A DNA stretch of 64,000 bases from contig JAAOMT010000572.1 of NCBI GenBank assembly GCA_016748015.1, forward strand, positions 312,611 through 376,610. Direction: 5' to 3'. The stretch's first letter is position 1; every line of letters starts with the position of its first letter. Origin of the DNA: Geosiphon pyriformis. Its lineage: Eukaryota; Glomeromycota; Glomeromycetes; Archaeosporales; Geosiphonaceae. Below, one piece after another: positions 34,206 to 44,722 of the stretch. Made by a program: the position numbers and the translations under genes. Below the pieces are notes generated by a model that worked only from the letters and a program-made list of their open reading frames with translations, was not told where the DNA came from and searched no databases.

Positions 34206-35174
34206 ATGATTATTATCAAATCGCTTAAAAGTTTTACAATTGCGCTTCTGAGCTTTTCACAGGTAATAATTGGAGAAATTTTTGAAGAGGAGTCATTTAT
34301 TTTTTTTTGTTAATAATTGAGCTAATAATTTTTTTCTACCAATTCAGGTTCTCATTATAAATGCACAAAAATTTTCTCAGTTAGTTGTAGATATTCCAAA
34401 ATCTTCAACATGGGTATCATGTAGCGAGAATTCAACAAGTTATATAGGTAGGCTTTTTGCTGAGAGAAAATTATGGATGTTTCACTTTAAAAATGAGTTT
34501 TATTAAAATTTCTAATTTTACAATATCTTATAGATTACTCTATCAAGGCACTCAATGACCGTAATTCAACATCATCCTCTTTTACATCTACCTCTGATCA
34601 AATTTACCCTTTATCACCATCACCATCATCATCATCATCATCATCATCCATAGCCGAGGGTATAGAAGGAAAAGTTGCCGAAAAATCTGAAATCGAAAAA
34701 TTTCTCGATGGGAATGAATTCACACAGTTTCAAGATATCAATTGTACTTTGCCAGTTGGCTCAACAGAGACTTGTCAAAAATCAAAAACATTTCCTGATA
34801 ATACACCAAAAATGAAACTTTGTTTATTAGTCGTAAATTCTAATGATAAATCAGCTTTGGTCGAAATTTCATTAAACTTTCAGCAGCAGCAAAATGATAA
34901 GCTGATTCTCTCAGCATCAACAGAATCAGATTCTTCAAATTCTACAACAACTTCCAACCCAACTGTTTCATCAAAAGTAACACAAAACTCTTCTATAGAA
35001 TCTACCTTGGCAGATTCTTCTTCAACAATAATAACAAACATTCCCTCTCCTTTGAGTTCTCAATCTTCAAACCCCTCTGCAGCACAACAAAATCAAGGAA
35101 ATGCTATTGGAGAACATCATGGTTCTCTGATGGCATTTTTTTTATTGCTTTTATTTAGTTTTGCGATTATTTAA
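34206..35174 (+). CDS. Secreted Cys4 Ser/Thr-rich protein, probably GPI-anchored (copy 3)
   Basis: Exons 34206-34262, 34348-34447 and 34534-35174 (introns 85 and 86 bp) give 265 residues. Exon 2 is exactly 100 nt and both intron phases match the copies at 19340 and 22403. Signal peptide MIIIKSLKSFTIALLSFS then QVLIINAQ. Conserved anchors: KSSTWVSCSENSTSYI, NCTLPVGSTETC and LCLLVVNSNDKSALVEI, preserving the four cysteines and the NDK motif. A Ser run encoded by a (TCA)n microsatellite at about 34612-34650 is inserted between the first and second cysteine. The Ser/Thr stalk ends in a hydrophobic tail (LMAFFLLLLFSFAII), as for a GPI signal. It is clearly more diverged than the inverted pair. Confidence 0.85.
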
Positions 35175-36536
35175 TTGAAAACTCTCTTAATTTATATCTA
35201 ATTAATTAATTAATTTTTGCTTAGAATATTTTTATAATGTTTCCTATAGTTTAATAATTAATCCTTAATTAAATTCCTTATGCCTTGTAAAATAATTTTT
35301 TATGTAAAATCTTCAAGCTACCCATGCCTTTTTTTAATTTTTAAACTAGATGAACAAAAATTTTTAAAATACAATTTAGACATTTGAAACAATAGATTAG
35401 ATTTTTCAGACAGATAGAAAAATGGAATAATATATTCTTGAAAATTTTGAATATTTCTGGAAAAATCAAAAATAGAATTCTGCAGCGTTGAATTTGGGTT
35501 CTCTTTAATTTATTGTGTCAATAAGCCGCGTATATGTGTAGAAAACAAGATTTTTCACTTTTTTCCATTTAAGAAGATTGACTTTGAAATTTATTTGAAT
35601 CGATGACTCATTTGAATCTTTAAATCAATTTGGAAATAAATTATTTTTGCGTAATTTTATTATGTAATTACGCATCGATCAAGGACATTTTTGGAAAATT
35701 CTATACATGACAATTATATTCTTTTGAGTATGGATTATTTATTTCTCACCTCAAGTCCATTAACTTGTCAAATAATTTATCATGTCATTTAAAAAACAAT
35801 GACGCAACTTCATACATTTTGATATATATTTCGACATGGCAAAGGTGGAACTTTGAGGAATTTCAAATAGTTCCGTCTTTTTCTAAACCCTAAAATTTTT
35901 TTAAAATTTCAAGGTCTTTTTGGCGCACGTAACATTGAAACACTAATTCTTCGAATAGTGAAACCCATGAGAAGCGAAAATCATGGCTTCTTTGCTTCTT
36001 TTTTTAATTAATATTTTCCTCAAATTCTGGTGTTTGTGTTCGTCTAAAAAATTTATTTTTAAGTTTTCATCCCACAAAATCAAATGAATTCAAATTCTAA
36101 ATTGAATTTTCATTTTTTCACAAAAGCATACAATTTTATTTAACAAAAAGAACTTTGGAAGCTCTCTCTTGGGATTATCAATATCAGTGAGTAAATTTAC
36201 TTAAACTGATTAACTTTACCTCTCTCTATTAATATTCTATATTATTCGAGTTTCATTGAAATGGAGTTTAGAGTCTTATTCGGAAGTAAATTCTAAAAAG
36301 AACCCGATAATAATATAAATAAAAATTAACTTTTTTGCCCATTTCACGGCACTCTTCACATGCATTGATGGCGATACAGGCTAAATCAGGTATTCCAGTA
36401 ATAATTGTGCGTACTGAGATTAACCATCATTTGATAGTTGAGTTTATTTTCTTAACTTCCACGATTGTCGGCTCCATTTCTTAATGAAGATAATCCTTAC
36501 ATTGATGACATATTCATTGATCCCAATAAAATTAAC
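35175..36536. other. Intergenic
   Basis: No coding region recognised. A short perfect palindrome pair, TGCGTAATT and AATTACGCA, at 35648-35656 and 35666-35674 is the only structure noted. Confidence 0.4.
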
Positions 36537-36716
36537 TAATCAACAAAGCCCTTGATAAGACCAGAAGAACCATTTGACAAAGCTATCAAAACTTCCTAAA
36601 ACATCCCAGCCTCCAAACAACGATAATAATCTCCAAAAGGAGCCATTAAACTTTTTCCTTGATCACTACTTGTAAGATATCTTGCACCCAAAATTGTTAC
36701 AGGTTTAATTATAATT
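36537..36716 (-). pseudogene. Possible cytochrome P450 fragment
   Basis: One frame of about 60 codons with a single internal stop reads KPVTILGARYLTSSDQGKS and then LMAPFGDYYRCLEAGMF. The APFGDYYRCL part resembles the helix C signature of fungal P450s (APYG-x-x-W-R-x-x-R). Here the usual Trp is Tyr and the second Arg is Glu. No heme-binding loop is visible nearby, so this would be a truncated relic. The assignment is tentative. Confidence 0.3.
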
Positions 36717-37649
36717 GATTCAATAAATCACTTTCAAAATTGATACTTTTTTAAATAAAATTTTTTTGAAAACCAAGCATGAAACAAAATCATTAAATTT
36801 TCCTGTCTTTTTTCAACTCTGAGTTTTATTGTTAATTAAAACTCTAATTTTTAAAAGGTACTCACACCTGAAATAATTTAAAAACAAATTCTCAAATATC
36901 TTTTTGCAGAATTTTTATATCAAACAATATTTTTAAGAAAAGGCTGGCCTCGCTTAAAAAATTTAAGAAGCTTTCTGCTTTTATTCTCAAAATTAATGGT
37001 CTAATTCAATCTTGAAAACTTTTGTCTCAACAAGATTAATAGTAATACGCTTTCGGAAACAATTTGGTTTTTCTCGGAAAATCTTAAAAAGTCCACTATT
37101 ATCATATATTAAATGGCCGGTAAACTTGGCCCACCCGTCAATACTTTAAGGAAACACAGAGGAGAATCATACAACAGAAATCAAAAAGTTTTAATGTAAT
37201 AATAAATTTAATTTTTATTGTAAATGAGTTTAGTTATAAAAATTAGGCTGGAAAGTTTATTCTCAATTAAGTTTAAAGTTTTAAAGCAAACCATTCAGAA
37301 AAATTAAAAGTTTCAAATTTAATATAGAATCCTTTTCCTTTTGAAAATGAGTTCTTAATTTGGTATCATGAAAGAATGATTGATGTATGTCGGCTTCGAA
37401 AAACCTAGCCCCAATTTTCTTAGAAATAATTCTAGTAGATCCCTTTAAGTTCTATTAACAACAGGCTCACCCGAGAAGAGAAGATGTCTCCCAAAAAAAA
37501 TAAAAATTGAAAAACGCTTATATATAAGTTAGACGCTATTGGCAAACCTTAAAATGAGATTGGTCAAATACTAAATACAAAGATTCATGTGTTCATATAC
37601 CATTGATGCTGATTAATTAAACCATTGTAGGAGATTTTTAGGCAAAGGA
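36717..37649. other. Intergenic
   Basis: AT-rich, no supported feature. Confidence 0.4.
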
Positions 37650-38169
37650 TTGAAAATAGGTAAAATGGTATGTATATTCATGGTCATTGGGCACTTTATT
37701 TCTAAATTTTTGTTTATCAAGCTAATCTCATTCCTCAAGCTGGCGGTTCAGCATAACTTTTGGTTTGTGAATCCAACATTGATAATAAAGACGAATCAAG
37801 AGTTTAATTTCCATAGAGTTAGAGCTCTTATTGTAACCTGAAATTTCAACAGCTAATATTCAATCTTCTAAAACTAGAGATATTTCGTTTCTAAATCACC
37901 TTGGAAATTTCTATCATAAAAGCATTAATGATAAATTTTTTACTAATCATTTTCAATGTCATTACATAATAATCCGAACTTGGACCTTCACAAAGCCTTT
38001 ATATCGACAGAGTTGCATTCAGCGATTCAAATCTGTTGAAGCCGATTCAAGTTTCACCTGCATTCCCTTAGAAAATGAAGAAAAGCTGTTGCGCCCTTTA
38101 AATATTGAGATGAATGAAAAAAGCACACCCAATGACTTAGAGTCAGGTGCCTTTCCTCATTGTATATAA
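37650..38169 (+). pseudogene. Frameshifted membrane-protein-like gene
   Basis: Two coding-like frames abut. The first (37650-37838) holds a hydrophobic segment (GHFISKFLFIKLISFLKLAV), then FWFVNPTLIIKTNQEFNFHR. The second, without ATG, is open from about 37838 to the TAA at 38167-38169 (110 codons) and is mostly polar (EISTANIQSSKTRDISFLNH; CIPLENEEKLLRPLNIEMNE; SGAFPHCI). The join at GTAACCTGA, where one extra base would keep the frame (VTPEIS), suggests a single deletion or a sequencing error. No family identified. It could be intact if the reference has an error or if an intron near the junction restores frame. Confidence 0.4.
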
Positions 38170-38720
38170 AATTGGGCTTATTATTAGCAAGAATTTTGAT
38201 GTAATAACTAGTATGCGTTATGATTAGTGCTTTTTCTTTTAATCAAACTTCTTTTGTGTCCTTTTAATTTCATGGCATTTAAATTGAATTTGTTCTATTA
38301 TTCTTTTTCTATTATAATTAAGTTATTTTTTTTGAGCTACATTTTACAAATTAAAATAATGGGATCCCGTAAAAACTTAATAAACAAAATAAAAGCTATG
38401 GAGTTTGGAAAGAATAACTAATCGATTTTGTATTGGAAGAAAGATAAAATTCGGTGAAATGGCATATTCTATTTCATGTTTTGATTTTACGAATTTATCT
38501 TTCAACAGATATCTATAAATTTAATTTTAACTATTTTCAAGACAACTTTCATAAGAACTTTATGCCTTTTAGTGCAGAGTAAACAGTTATTGTCTAGCAA
38601 TAGCCTCAAAATAATGGTGCGTGTTTTCTTGGAACTTATACGATAAAGCTAATGACAAAACATAAAGAATGTCAGCTATTGAATAATGAAAAGAAACATC
38701 CACTGAATGGCCTTGATCAT
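38170..38720. other. Intergenic
   Basis: No supported feature; ORF at 38227-38421 is hydrophobic by composition only. Confidence 0.4.
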
Positions 38721-40227
38721 TTATACTTCGATTTGGCCAGGTGATTGAATATGATCAAGGTGTCCCCTAACGACCGCAGCCATTACTTCATCAATAAATG
38801 AAATGATGAGCGTGATTTTTCTAATAAATTCAAATCCGAAAATTGCAAATATGAAACAAGGAAGTAAGAGTCCAATCGTCATAAGAACTGCTTCCAAGAA
38901 GGCCACCCCAAAAGTTCCCTACTTAAAAACCGATAAACGTCGAGAACATTATTAGGGGTGTTGGGATGATGTTGCCGACAGCCAGTGCAGCAAGAAAGGT
39001 TTTGAAGTGTTAGCCAATTACTAAGATTTACGGATTCATTTTGAAGAAAGGGTATTACCGCCTGGAAATTTGATTTGAATTATTGTTAGCAATTTTAATG
39101 TAAAAAGAATTGAATCAAACTTTTTATGATATTGACTTAAATGAGAACCACCAAAGGAAAGTGAACCAGATAAAAGTCTCAAAACAAATATATGAGATGG
39201 ATCCGAATTTGTTGCAATACCAACCCGAAAGCCAAAACCAGTATCTTTCGCTTCCGGTATTCTTTTATAAAAGACATAATTACGATAGAAAGCCATTGAA
39301 CAACCAAACCCATTGCTGCAACGTAGTACCATTGTTGTTCAATAAAATAAATGTGAGGCCAATTACAAACAATGTGATAAAATAATCCAGACGTAAAATG
39401 GTTTGAATGGAAGAAATTATAGCTAATGCGAAAAGAAAATAGCTAAACTTTTTTCTGTGAACAGCTCTTAAAACCATGGTCGCCACAACTGGTTGAATAC
39501 CGTTGAATGATGCGTTGAAATAGTCGTTATGTGGTCCGACTAGAACATATAATAAGATGATAAAAGAGCACCAGAAAACCTGGTAAAATAAAGCCAAAAC
39601 CACCAATAAAACCGCCAATTCGGCCGCCACAATGATATCCAAAAAAATTGCAACTGTTATAATCATAAAAAATTAATTTAACTTGATCTACGGTAAAAGT
39701 ATTTAGAAATTATCAAAGAAAATGGAAAACTTCTACACTGTATAGACTCGCTTAAAATGATTCTCACTGATCCAATGCTGTTTATACACAAAGTCTTCTT
39801 TGAAACGAGCCACTTTGGCAGCAGTTCCTCCCCAAGCATGTATGCCGAATTTCAGAAAAAGGAGGAAAATCTTCCAATACAAAATTTGAGATATCGAAGT
39901 GAGGATTTCTTCGTTTTCTTCATCGGTTGTTTGTGAGGTTTCAATTATGGTCGATTCTGACAATATATTCAACTTTGTCTTATTTAATTTTTGTTTTGCT
40001 TTGATTGGATACTTTTCATGATCATGTTCAATAAACAATCTTTCTAATTCCATCCCAATCCCTCCATTGGATAAATTGAGTCATTCTTAAGTTTAGTATA
40101 GTTGAAGTCAACAATGGTTGATACGCTATCGCGTAATCTTGGATGATTACTTGGTACCTCGAAGAGATGGTGTAGCTTCTGAAGTGGAATTGTTGGTATC
40201 CTGAAAAATTTCTTCAATGGAAGACAT
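38721..40227 (-). pseudogene. Chromate transporter (CHR family) pseudogene
   Basis: Remnants of a two-domain fungal CHR transporter lie in order on the minus strand. N-terminus from an ATG at 40227 (SSIEEIFQDTNNSTSEATPS), then after a frameshift the frame from 40053 with FLKFGIHAWGGTAAKVARF and HWISENHFKRVY. Next GGFIGGFGFILPGFLV, shifting into YVLVGPHNDYFNASFNGIQP. Then TGFGFRVGIATNSDP and RLLSGSLSFGG, opening the second domain; after a probable intron, VIPFLQNESVNLSNWLTLQN; shift; FLAALAVGNIIPTPLIMFST; stop; shift; FLEAVLMTIGLLLPCFIF; then truncated. CHR proteins export chromate or related oxyanions through the membrane. With at least five frame breaks and an internal TAA, this copy is dead. 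The segment expected between KRVY and the first GG motif (CQALPGP in the family) is missing or hidden in the intron. Confidence 0.8.
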
Positions 40228-41032
40228 AATAAAAAGATTAACCAGAATTTTTGTTTCTAAAGAGAAACATTTCTTTCATCTCATTTTAAGTGAATTCTTT
40301 GGGCACATTTCATAGGGCGTTTTAATTATTAAAATTATTATCAAACGCGAAATAACTCCCAACCATTTCATAAGAAAGCTTTTCGCACATATTGAGTTTC
40401 ACTTTGGTAAATTTCTTTTTTCAGAAGATCAAAAATTTGTATTGAACCCATTCAAAGATTCTAGTTTTGATTGCATGAGAAAATGTATACTAATGAATGG
40501 AAGTACGGCTGAATTTTCATAAAAACCCATTATGAATTGTCATACAGGTTCAAATTCATTATTTATATTTATATTTATATTAATAATTCAAAATTTTGAA
40601 GTGAAACTTTGCATTGCAAAAGAATGACTTAAAATTAAGCTGTCGAAAACTTTCAGCGCTCAAATTTAATCGTGATTGAAATGAATCTAAAAACTATTTT
40701 GTGCTGAAATTACTAAACCATAAACAAATAATGGAAAAAAGTTTCGCCACAGTTTAATTTTTGTTAGCCAAGGGGTCAATCTCCAAATAATAATTTTAAA
40801 GGATTGCATGCCTTATTTCTCGCAAATGTATTTTCCGATTTATTTAGCCACTTTTTATTTGAAATTTTCAATTTTCAATTTTTTGGCGAAACTTCAGAGT
40901 AGAGTTTTACATGAAATGATGATTTTCATTTTTTTTCTCGGAATCCAAAATAATAATAATATAATTAATAATATAAATAAATACATGTCTACCACTCCCA
41001 ATAAATGTTCCACTAATTTACAAATTTGGTTT
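40228..41032. other. Intergenic
   Basis: No supported feature. A short TATATT iteration lies near 40560-40585. Confidence 0.4.
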
Positions 41033-41698
41033 TTACTGTTGAGCTGCAGCGTGACCAGCAATGATAAGCCCAAAAATTAGAAGCAAAATAACAAATAGCA
41101 GGCCCCATTTTAATAATCCAACACCAGTACAATTCAAAGAGCCACCTAATCTCGAAAAATGTTTTGAAAATCCAGATTTGTGATATTGGCTTGATAATTC
41201 TGATTTTTGACCAACTTCTATGGTTGCATAGGAAGGTAGTGGTTCAATAGTTCGTAGCAATGCGAAGCTGAAGATTGAGTGACGATTCCATGATATTGAG
41301 CTGCGATGATTATTTTGCAGGATATCTGGACTGGTGGCATAAGGTGGTGGTTCTGGTGATTCAACAAGGTTTGGTGACGAGGTCGTTGAGTTGACATTTT
41401 GGTGAAGGAATTTCTTAAAGTGAGCTGGAGTTGGAATTGAGATTACTGAATAATATGGCCTATCATTACAAGTTTCTACTTGGGAAAGTGATGAATAAAA
41501 TTGTGAAATTTGCTCAGGGGGAATAAAGTTCAGTTTTTTCAAAGATAGAGGAGCAATCGAGTTGTGGCTTTTGAAATTTTGTAAGGTATTTAAAGGTGTA
41601 ACACGCTCAATTGATTCATTTTTCAGTCCTGTCTTGTGGTTTCGTTTTCGCCAGCGTCGCATTTCTATGGTTTCGTGCGCTTTCACAGGAACTTTCAT
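41033..41698 (-). CDS. C-terminally anchored PY-motif membrane protein (221 aa)
   Basis: Intronless frame from 41698. The N-terminus is basic (MRRWRKRNHK). The body is Ser/Pro-rich and carries PPPY at about 117-120 (SPEPPPYATS) and a second weaker LPSY at 154-157. One hydrophobic helix lies at about 196-214 (LLKWGLLFVILLLIFGLII), followed by a seven-residue tail AGHAAAQQ. This fits a type II or tail-anchored protein with its PY motifs in the cytosol, the arrangement of Rsp5/Nedd4 adaptors; that role is inferred. It has no sequence family I recognise, but shares the PPxY-plus-anchor design with the gene at 14405. Confidence 0.8.
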   Translation of the reverse strand: MKVPVKAHETIEMRRWRKRNHKTGLKNESIERVTPLNTLQNFKSHNSIAPLSLKKLNFIPPEQISQFYSSLSQVETCNDRPYYSVISIPTPAHFKKFLHQNVNSTTSSPNLVESPEPPPYATSPDILQNNHRSSISWNRHSIFSFALLRTIEPLPSYATIEVGQKSELSSQYHKSGFSKHFSRLGGSLNCTGVGLLKWGLLFVILLLIFGLIIAGHAAAQQ

Positions 41699-43276
41699 TT
41701 TTAAGTATATTTTTAAAATAATATGAAGTTAAATAATGGTTTAGCACTTCAAATAAAAGAAAATCTTAATACTCAGAGTTTTAAATAAGCTTTTGTTGAG
41801 TTGGCTATATATTTGCAGAATGACTTGTTTCATCGCTGAGCCAGCAGCAACTGAAATAAATAAAAGACGGCAAAAACAAAATTTTTTACTTGGAAAACTA
41901 GATTTGCTGAAAAGCTTCATGAGTAACTTTCTAATAGTTCACATTAAATGGAGTTATTGTGTGTGGTTATCATTATCAAATTTGATAATACATCAAAGAA
42001 TTGTGGTTGGTGTTTCATAAAATGTTTGGCGTAACTCAAATTTTTTTATAATAATCTTCAGCCAAACTATCCCCTCATTTCAAATTTTTCTGGAGACCCA
42101 ATAAGAAATTAAACAAAATGCACAAATATTTTTTAATTTCAATTCTTTGAAATTAAATATAAGAAAATGGTTATTAAAAAATCCAAAAACATCAAATTTG
42201 TCCAACTGGTCGCTATTTTTTCCTTGCAAGCTAAACTGGTAGCATATCGTTCAAATATAAGCAAGAAAGAAAATTAAAAGCTCTTATTATTTGTGTTTCT
42301 AAACATAATTTAAGTCTATTTGTGCCTAAAAATAAATTTTTACGGTACACAAAAAGCTCATAATCATAAAAATAAGAGATTTGAAACTGCAATTGACTAT
42401 AATAATTAAAAATACCAGTTTCGGCATGCTGCCGCATGAAAATTTCCACCAAGATTGCTCTTAATCTGCAAGGGTAATAAGATAGGCGTCAAAGATTGAG
42501 CACATGATAAACGCGAGCTTAATTAGCTAGTACTTTTTACTCAAATTTAAATTTGTTTAGAAAAAAAATAATCTTGAAAGTTTGAAGCTTCCTTATACTG
42601 GCAATTTTCTTTCAAAAGTTGCTTTAAAAACATTTGATCTCACAAAACCTAAAATTATGTAATATTTTTAACATTAATTGTTTATTTAAAATCTATCTTA
42701 GCTTTGAGAGCCTTACTGGTCAACAAATAAATTGCACCATTTATGGCATTACAAGCTAATGTTATTTTAAAAGGATCATAAAAAACGACATTCATTCTCG
42801 TCTACTCCTTGCTCAGAATAGTAAATTTTGCAAATTTGATTTGGATTTTCATCCAAAATTAAAAGGATTGCAAACTATGCAATTTAAATACTTTGCATTT
42901 TTTCTATTTATTTTCCCATTTCATCTGTTTTGCAACTCACTGGAATTTATAAACAAATACATTTCCAATCAAATACCGCTTGATTCACAACTCTTTGTGT
43001 TATGAAGCAAGTTCTTAGTGTACAGTAAAGTATATTACAATTATAACTTTTAAATTTTGAAGAACATTAATTTGCCAATCAAAGATCGCAGGTGTTGAGC
43101 CTATTGCACAAGTAAATGATCTTCATTGAAAATTTACAATCTAAGCCATCATCCTCATGACATAATATTTTAAAAAGCGTTTGTCATTTGCCTTTATTCT
43201 GTTGAGCATAAAATCCTTGGAATATCTTCAAAAATCTTCACATTTCAAAATATTTTGAAAAATTGACCAAGCTCAA
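41699..43276. other. Intergenic
   Basis: Short ORFs (41793-42020, 42231-42452) show no domain features or splice context. The final 200 bases are presumably the promoter of the Sel1 gene. Confidence 0.4.
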
Positions 43277-44080
43277 ATGAGTGAACTGTCTAAATATAAC
43301 CTAAATTTAAGCCCTTTACAACCAATATCCAGAGCTGAAGTTTCAATAATCGAAGAGCTCTTGAGTATATATATTGAGGGTAAAAACCGCTGGGAATCCG
43401 ACTTTGTTATTCGTGGAAACGTAAAGAAATGGCTTACTGCTGAAAATCAAGACCCACAGCATGTTTTCAAGTTGGTGAATAGTCAAAATAACAATCCCAG
43501 ATATTTGACTTTGCTTGCTTTTTTGAATTATTGTGGAATTGGTACAGAAAGCAACCACGAACAAACTTTTTATTGCTACAAAAAGGCAGCAGATTATGGA
43601 GACCCTCTTGGGCAACAAGAAGTTGCATCCTGTTACCAACGATCTATTGGTACCAGGAATGATCGTCACCAAGCTTTTCTTTGGTATCAGAAAGCCGCAA
43701 ATGCTGAATACGCAAGTGCTCAATGTCATCTTGGAAAATGTTATTTGATTGGTGCTGGAATAAAGTCTAATGGGCTACAAGCTGTTCACTGGCTTCAGAG
43801 ATCATCAAAAGCCGGATTTAGAGAAGCACATTTTTTGCTTGGGTGGTGCTATGAATCGGGAAAAGGTGTTAAGGCGAATATGCGAAAAGCTTTTTTTTGT
43901 TACAAGATATCGGCTGATGCTGGGTACATTCCGGCGATACAAAATCGATCACGATGTTTGAAGCAGGGTCAAGGGACATTAAAAGATGTGCATGAAGCGA
44001 TGAGAAATTATTCTAGATCGAATGAAAAAGGGAATTTGTTATTTGACTTGGGCTTTTTCGCTCTATTTCGATATATTTAA
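43277..44080 (+). CDS. Sel1-repeat protein (267 aa, intronless)
   Basis: Single frame starting MSELSKYNLNLSPLQPISRA. Residues 20-75 are the helical leader found in Glomeromycotina Sel1 proteins (EVSIIEELLSIYIEGKNRWE, later KKWLTAENQDP). About five Sel1 repeats follow from residue 76: GIGTESNHEQTFYCYKKAAD; SIGTRNDRHQAFLWYQKAAN; GAGIKSNGLQAVHWLQRSSK; GKGVKANMRKAFFCYKISAD; GQGTLKDVHEAMRNYSRSNE. The last is degraded and the protein ends soon after. It is a likely protein-binding scaffold in the cytosol. It is a paralogue of the four-exon gene at 2158 but has no introns. Confidence 0.9.
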   Translation: MSELSKYNLNLSPLQPISRAEVSIIEELLSIYIEGKNRWESDFVIRGNVKKWLTAENQDPQHVFKLVNSQNNNPRYLTLLAFLNYCGIGTESNHEQTFYCYKKAADYGDPLGQQEVASCYQRSIGTRNDRHQAFLWYQKAANAEYASAQCHLGKCYLIGAGIKSNGLQAVHWLQRSSKAGFREAHFLLGWCYESGKGVKANMRKAFFCYKISADAGYIPAIQNRSRCLKQGQGTLKDVHEAMRNYSRSNEKGNLLFDLGFFALFRYI

Positions 44081-44722
44081 TGTGAAAATAATTTCTTGGG
44101 TGACTATTCATTCTTTTCTCAAAATTCGTTTTTTGTAAGAATTCTGGTCATTTAATATATTTCAATGCTCAATTTAAATTTTCTTTAAGCTTACAATTGA
44201 TTATTAAAAAGGAACCATGCTGTCTCCTGTGGGGTATCATAAGAAATAGGATGGGAGATTACTTATAGTTAACAATATTTTGGAGCATAAATTACTTGCG
44301 GCTCGAAAATGACACTGCATTCGGGTATTAAGGTTGTTTCTGTGAGCCTGAAGCAAAACAATATGGGTAAAAGTCAGCTTTTTGAAGAATTACATATTAA
44401 TGATCTAAACTAGAGTTTTAGTAAAACAAATTTTCTCAAAGTTTAATCCAATAGCTATCTTTAAAATAGAAATCTTGATTCTCAATGTGATTGAGCCTTG
44501 AACTGATTGTAGGAGTAGGGAATTTTACGAAATACATATTTTTTTCATTGAAGAGGACACATTGAATTGGAGAAAATATTTTGTTAACATGATTCATGCA
44601 TTTTAGATCAAATGCATCCAATTTTGGCTGTTGCGATTTATAAACATCTAAAAGGAAACTCGAGCTTTATATAGACCCATTCAATTTTCCAAAAAAATCA
44701 AAACTTGGTCAAGCTTTGAAAA
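44081..44722. other. Intergenic
   Basis: No supported feature; likely contains the 3' UTR of the Sel1 gene and promoter of the dehydrogenase. Confidence 0.4.

Noticed and set aside
43343-43961. Overlapping ORFs on both strands inside the Sel1 gene
   Set aside because: Alternative-frame shadows of an unambiguous Sel1-repeat coding frame.
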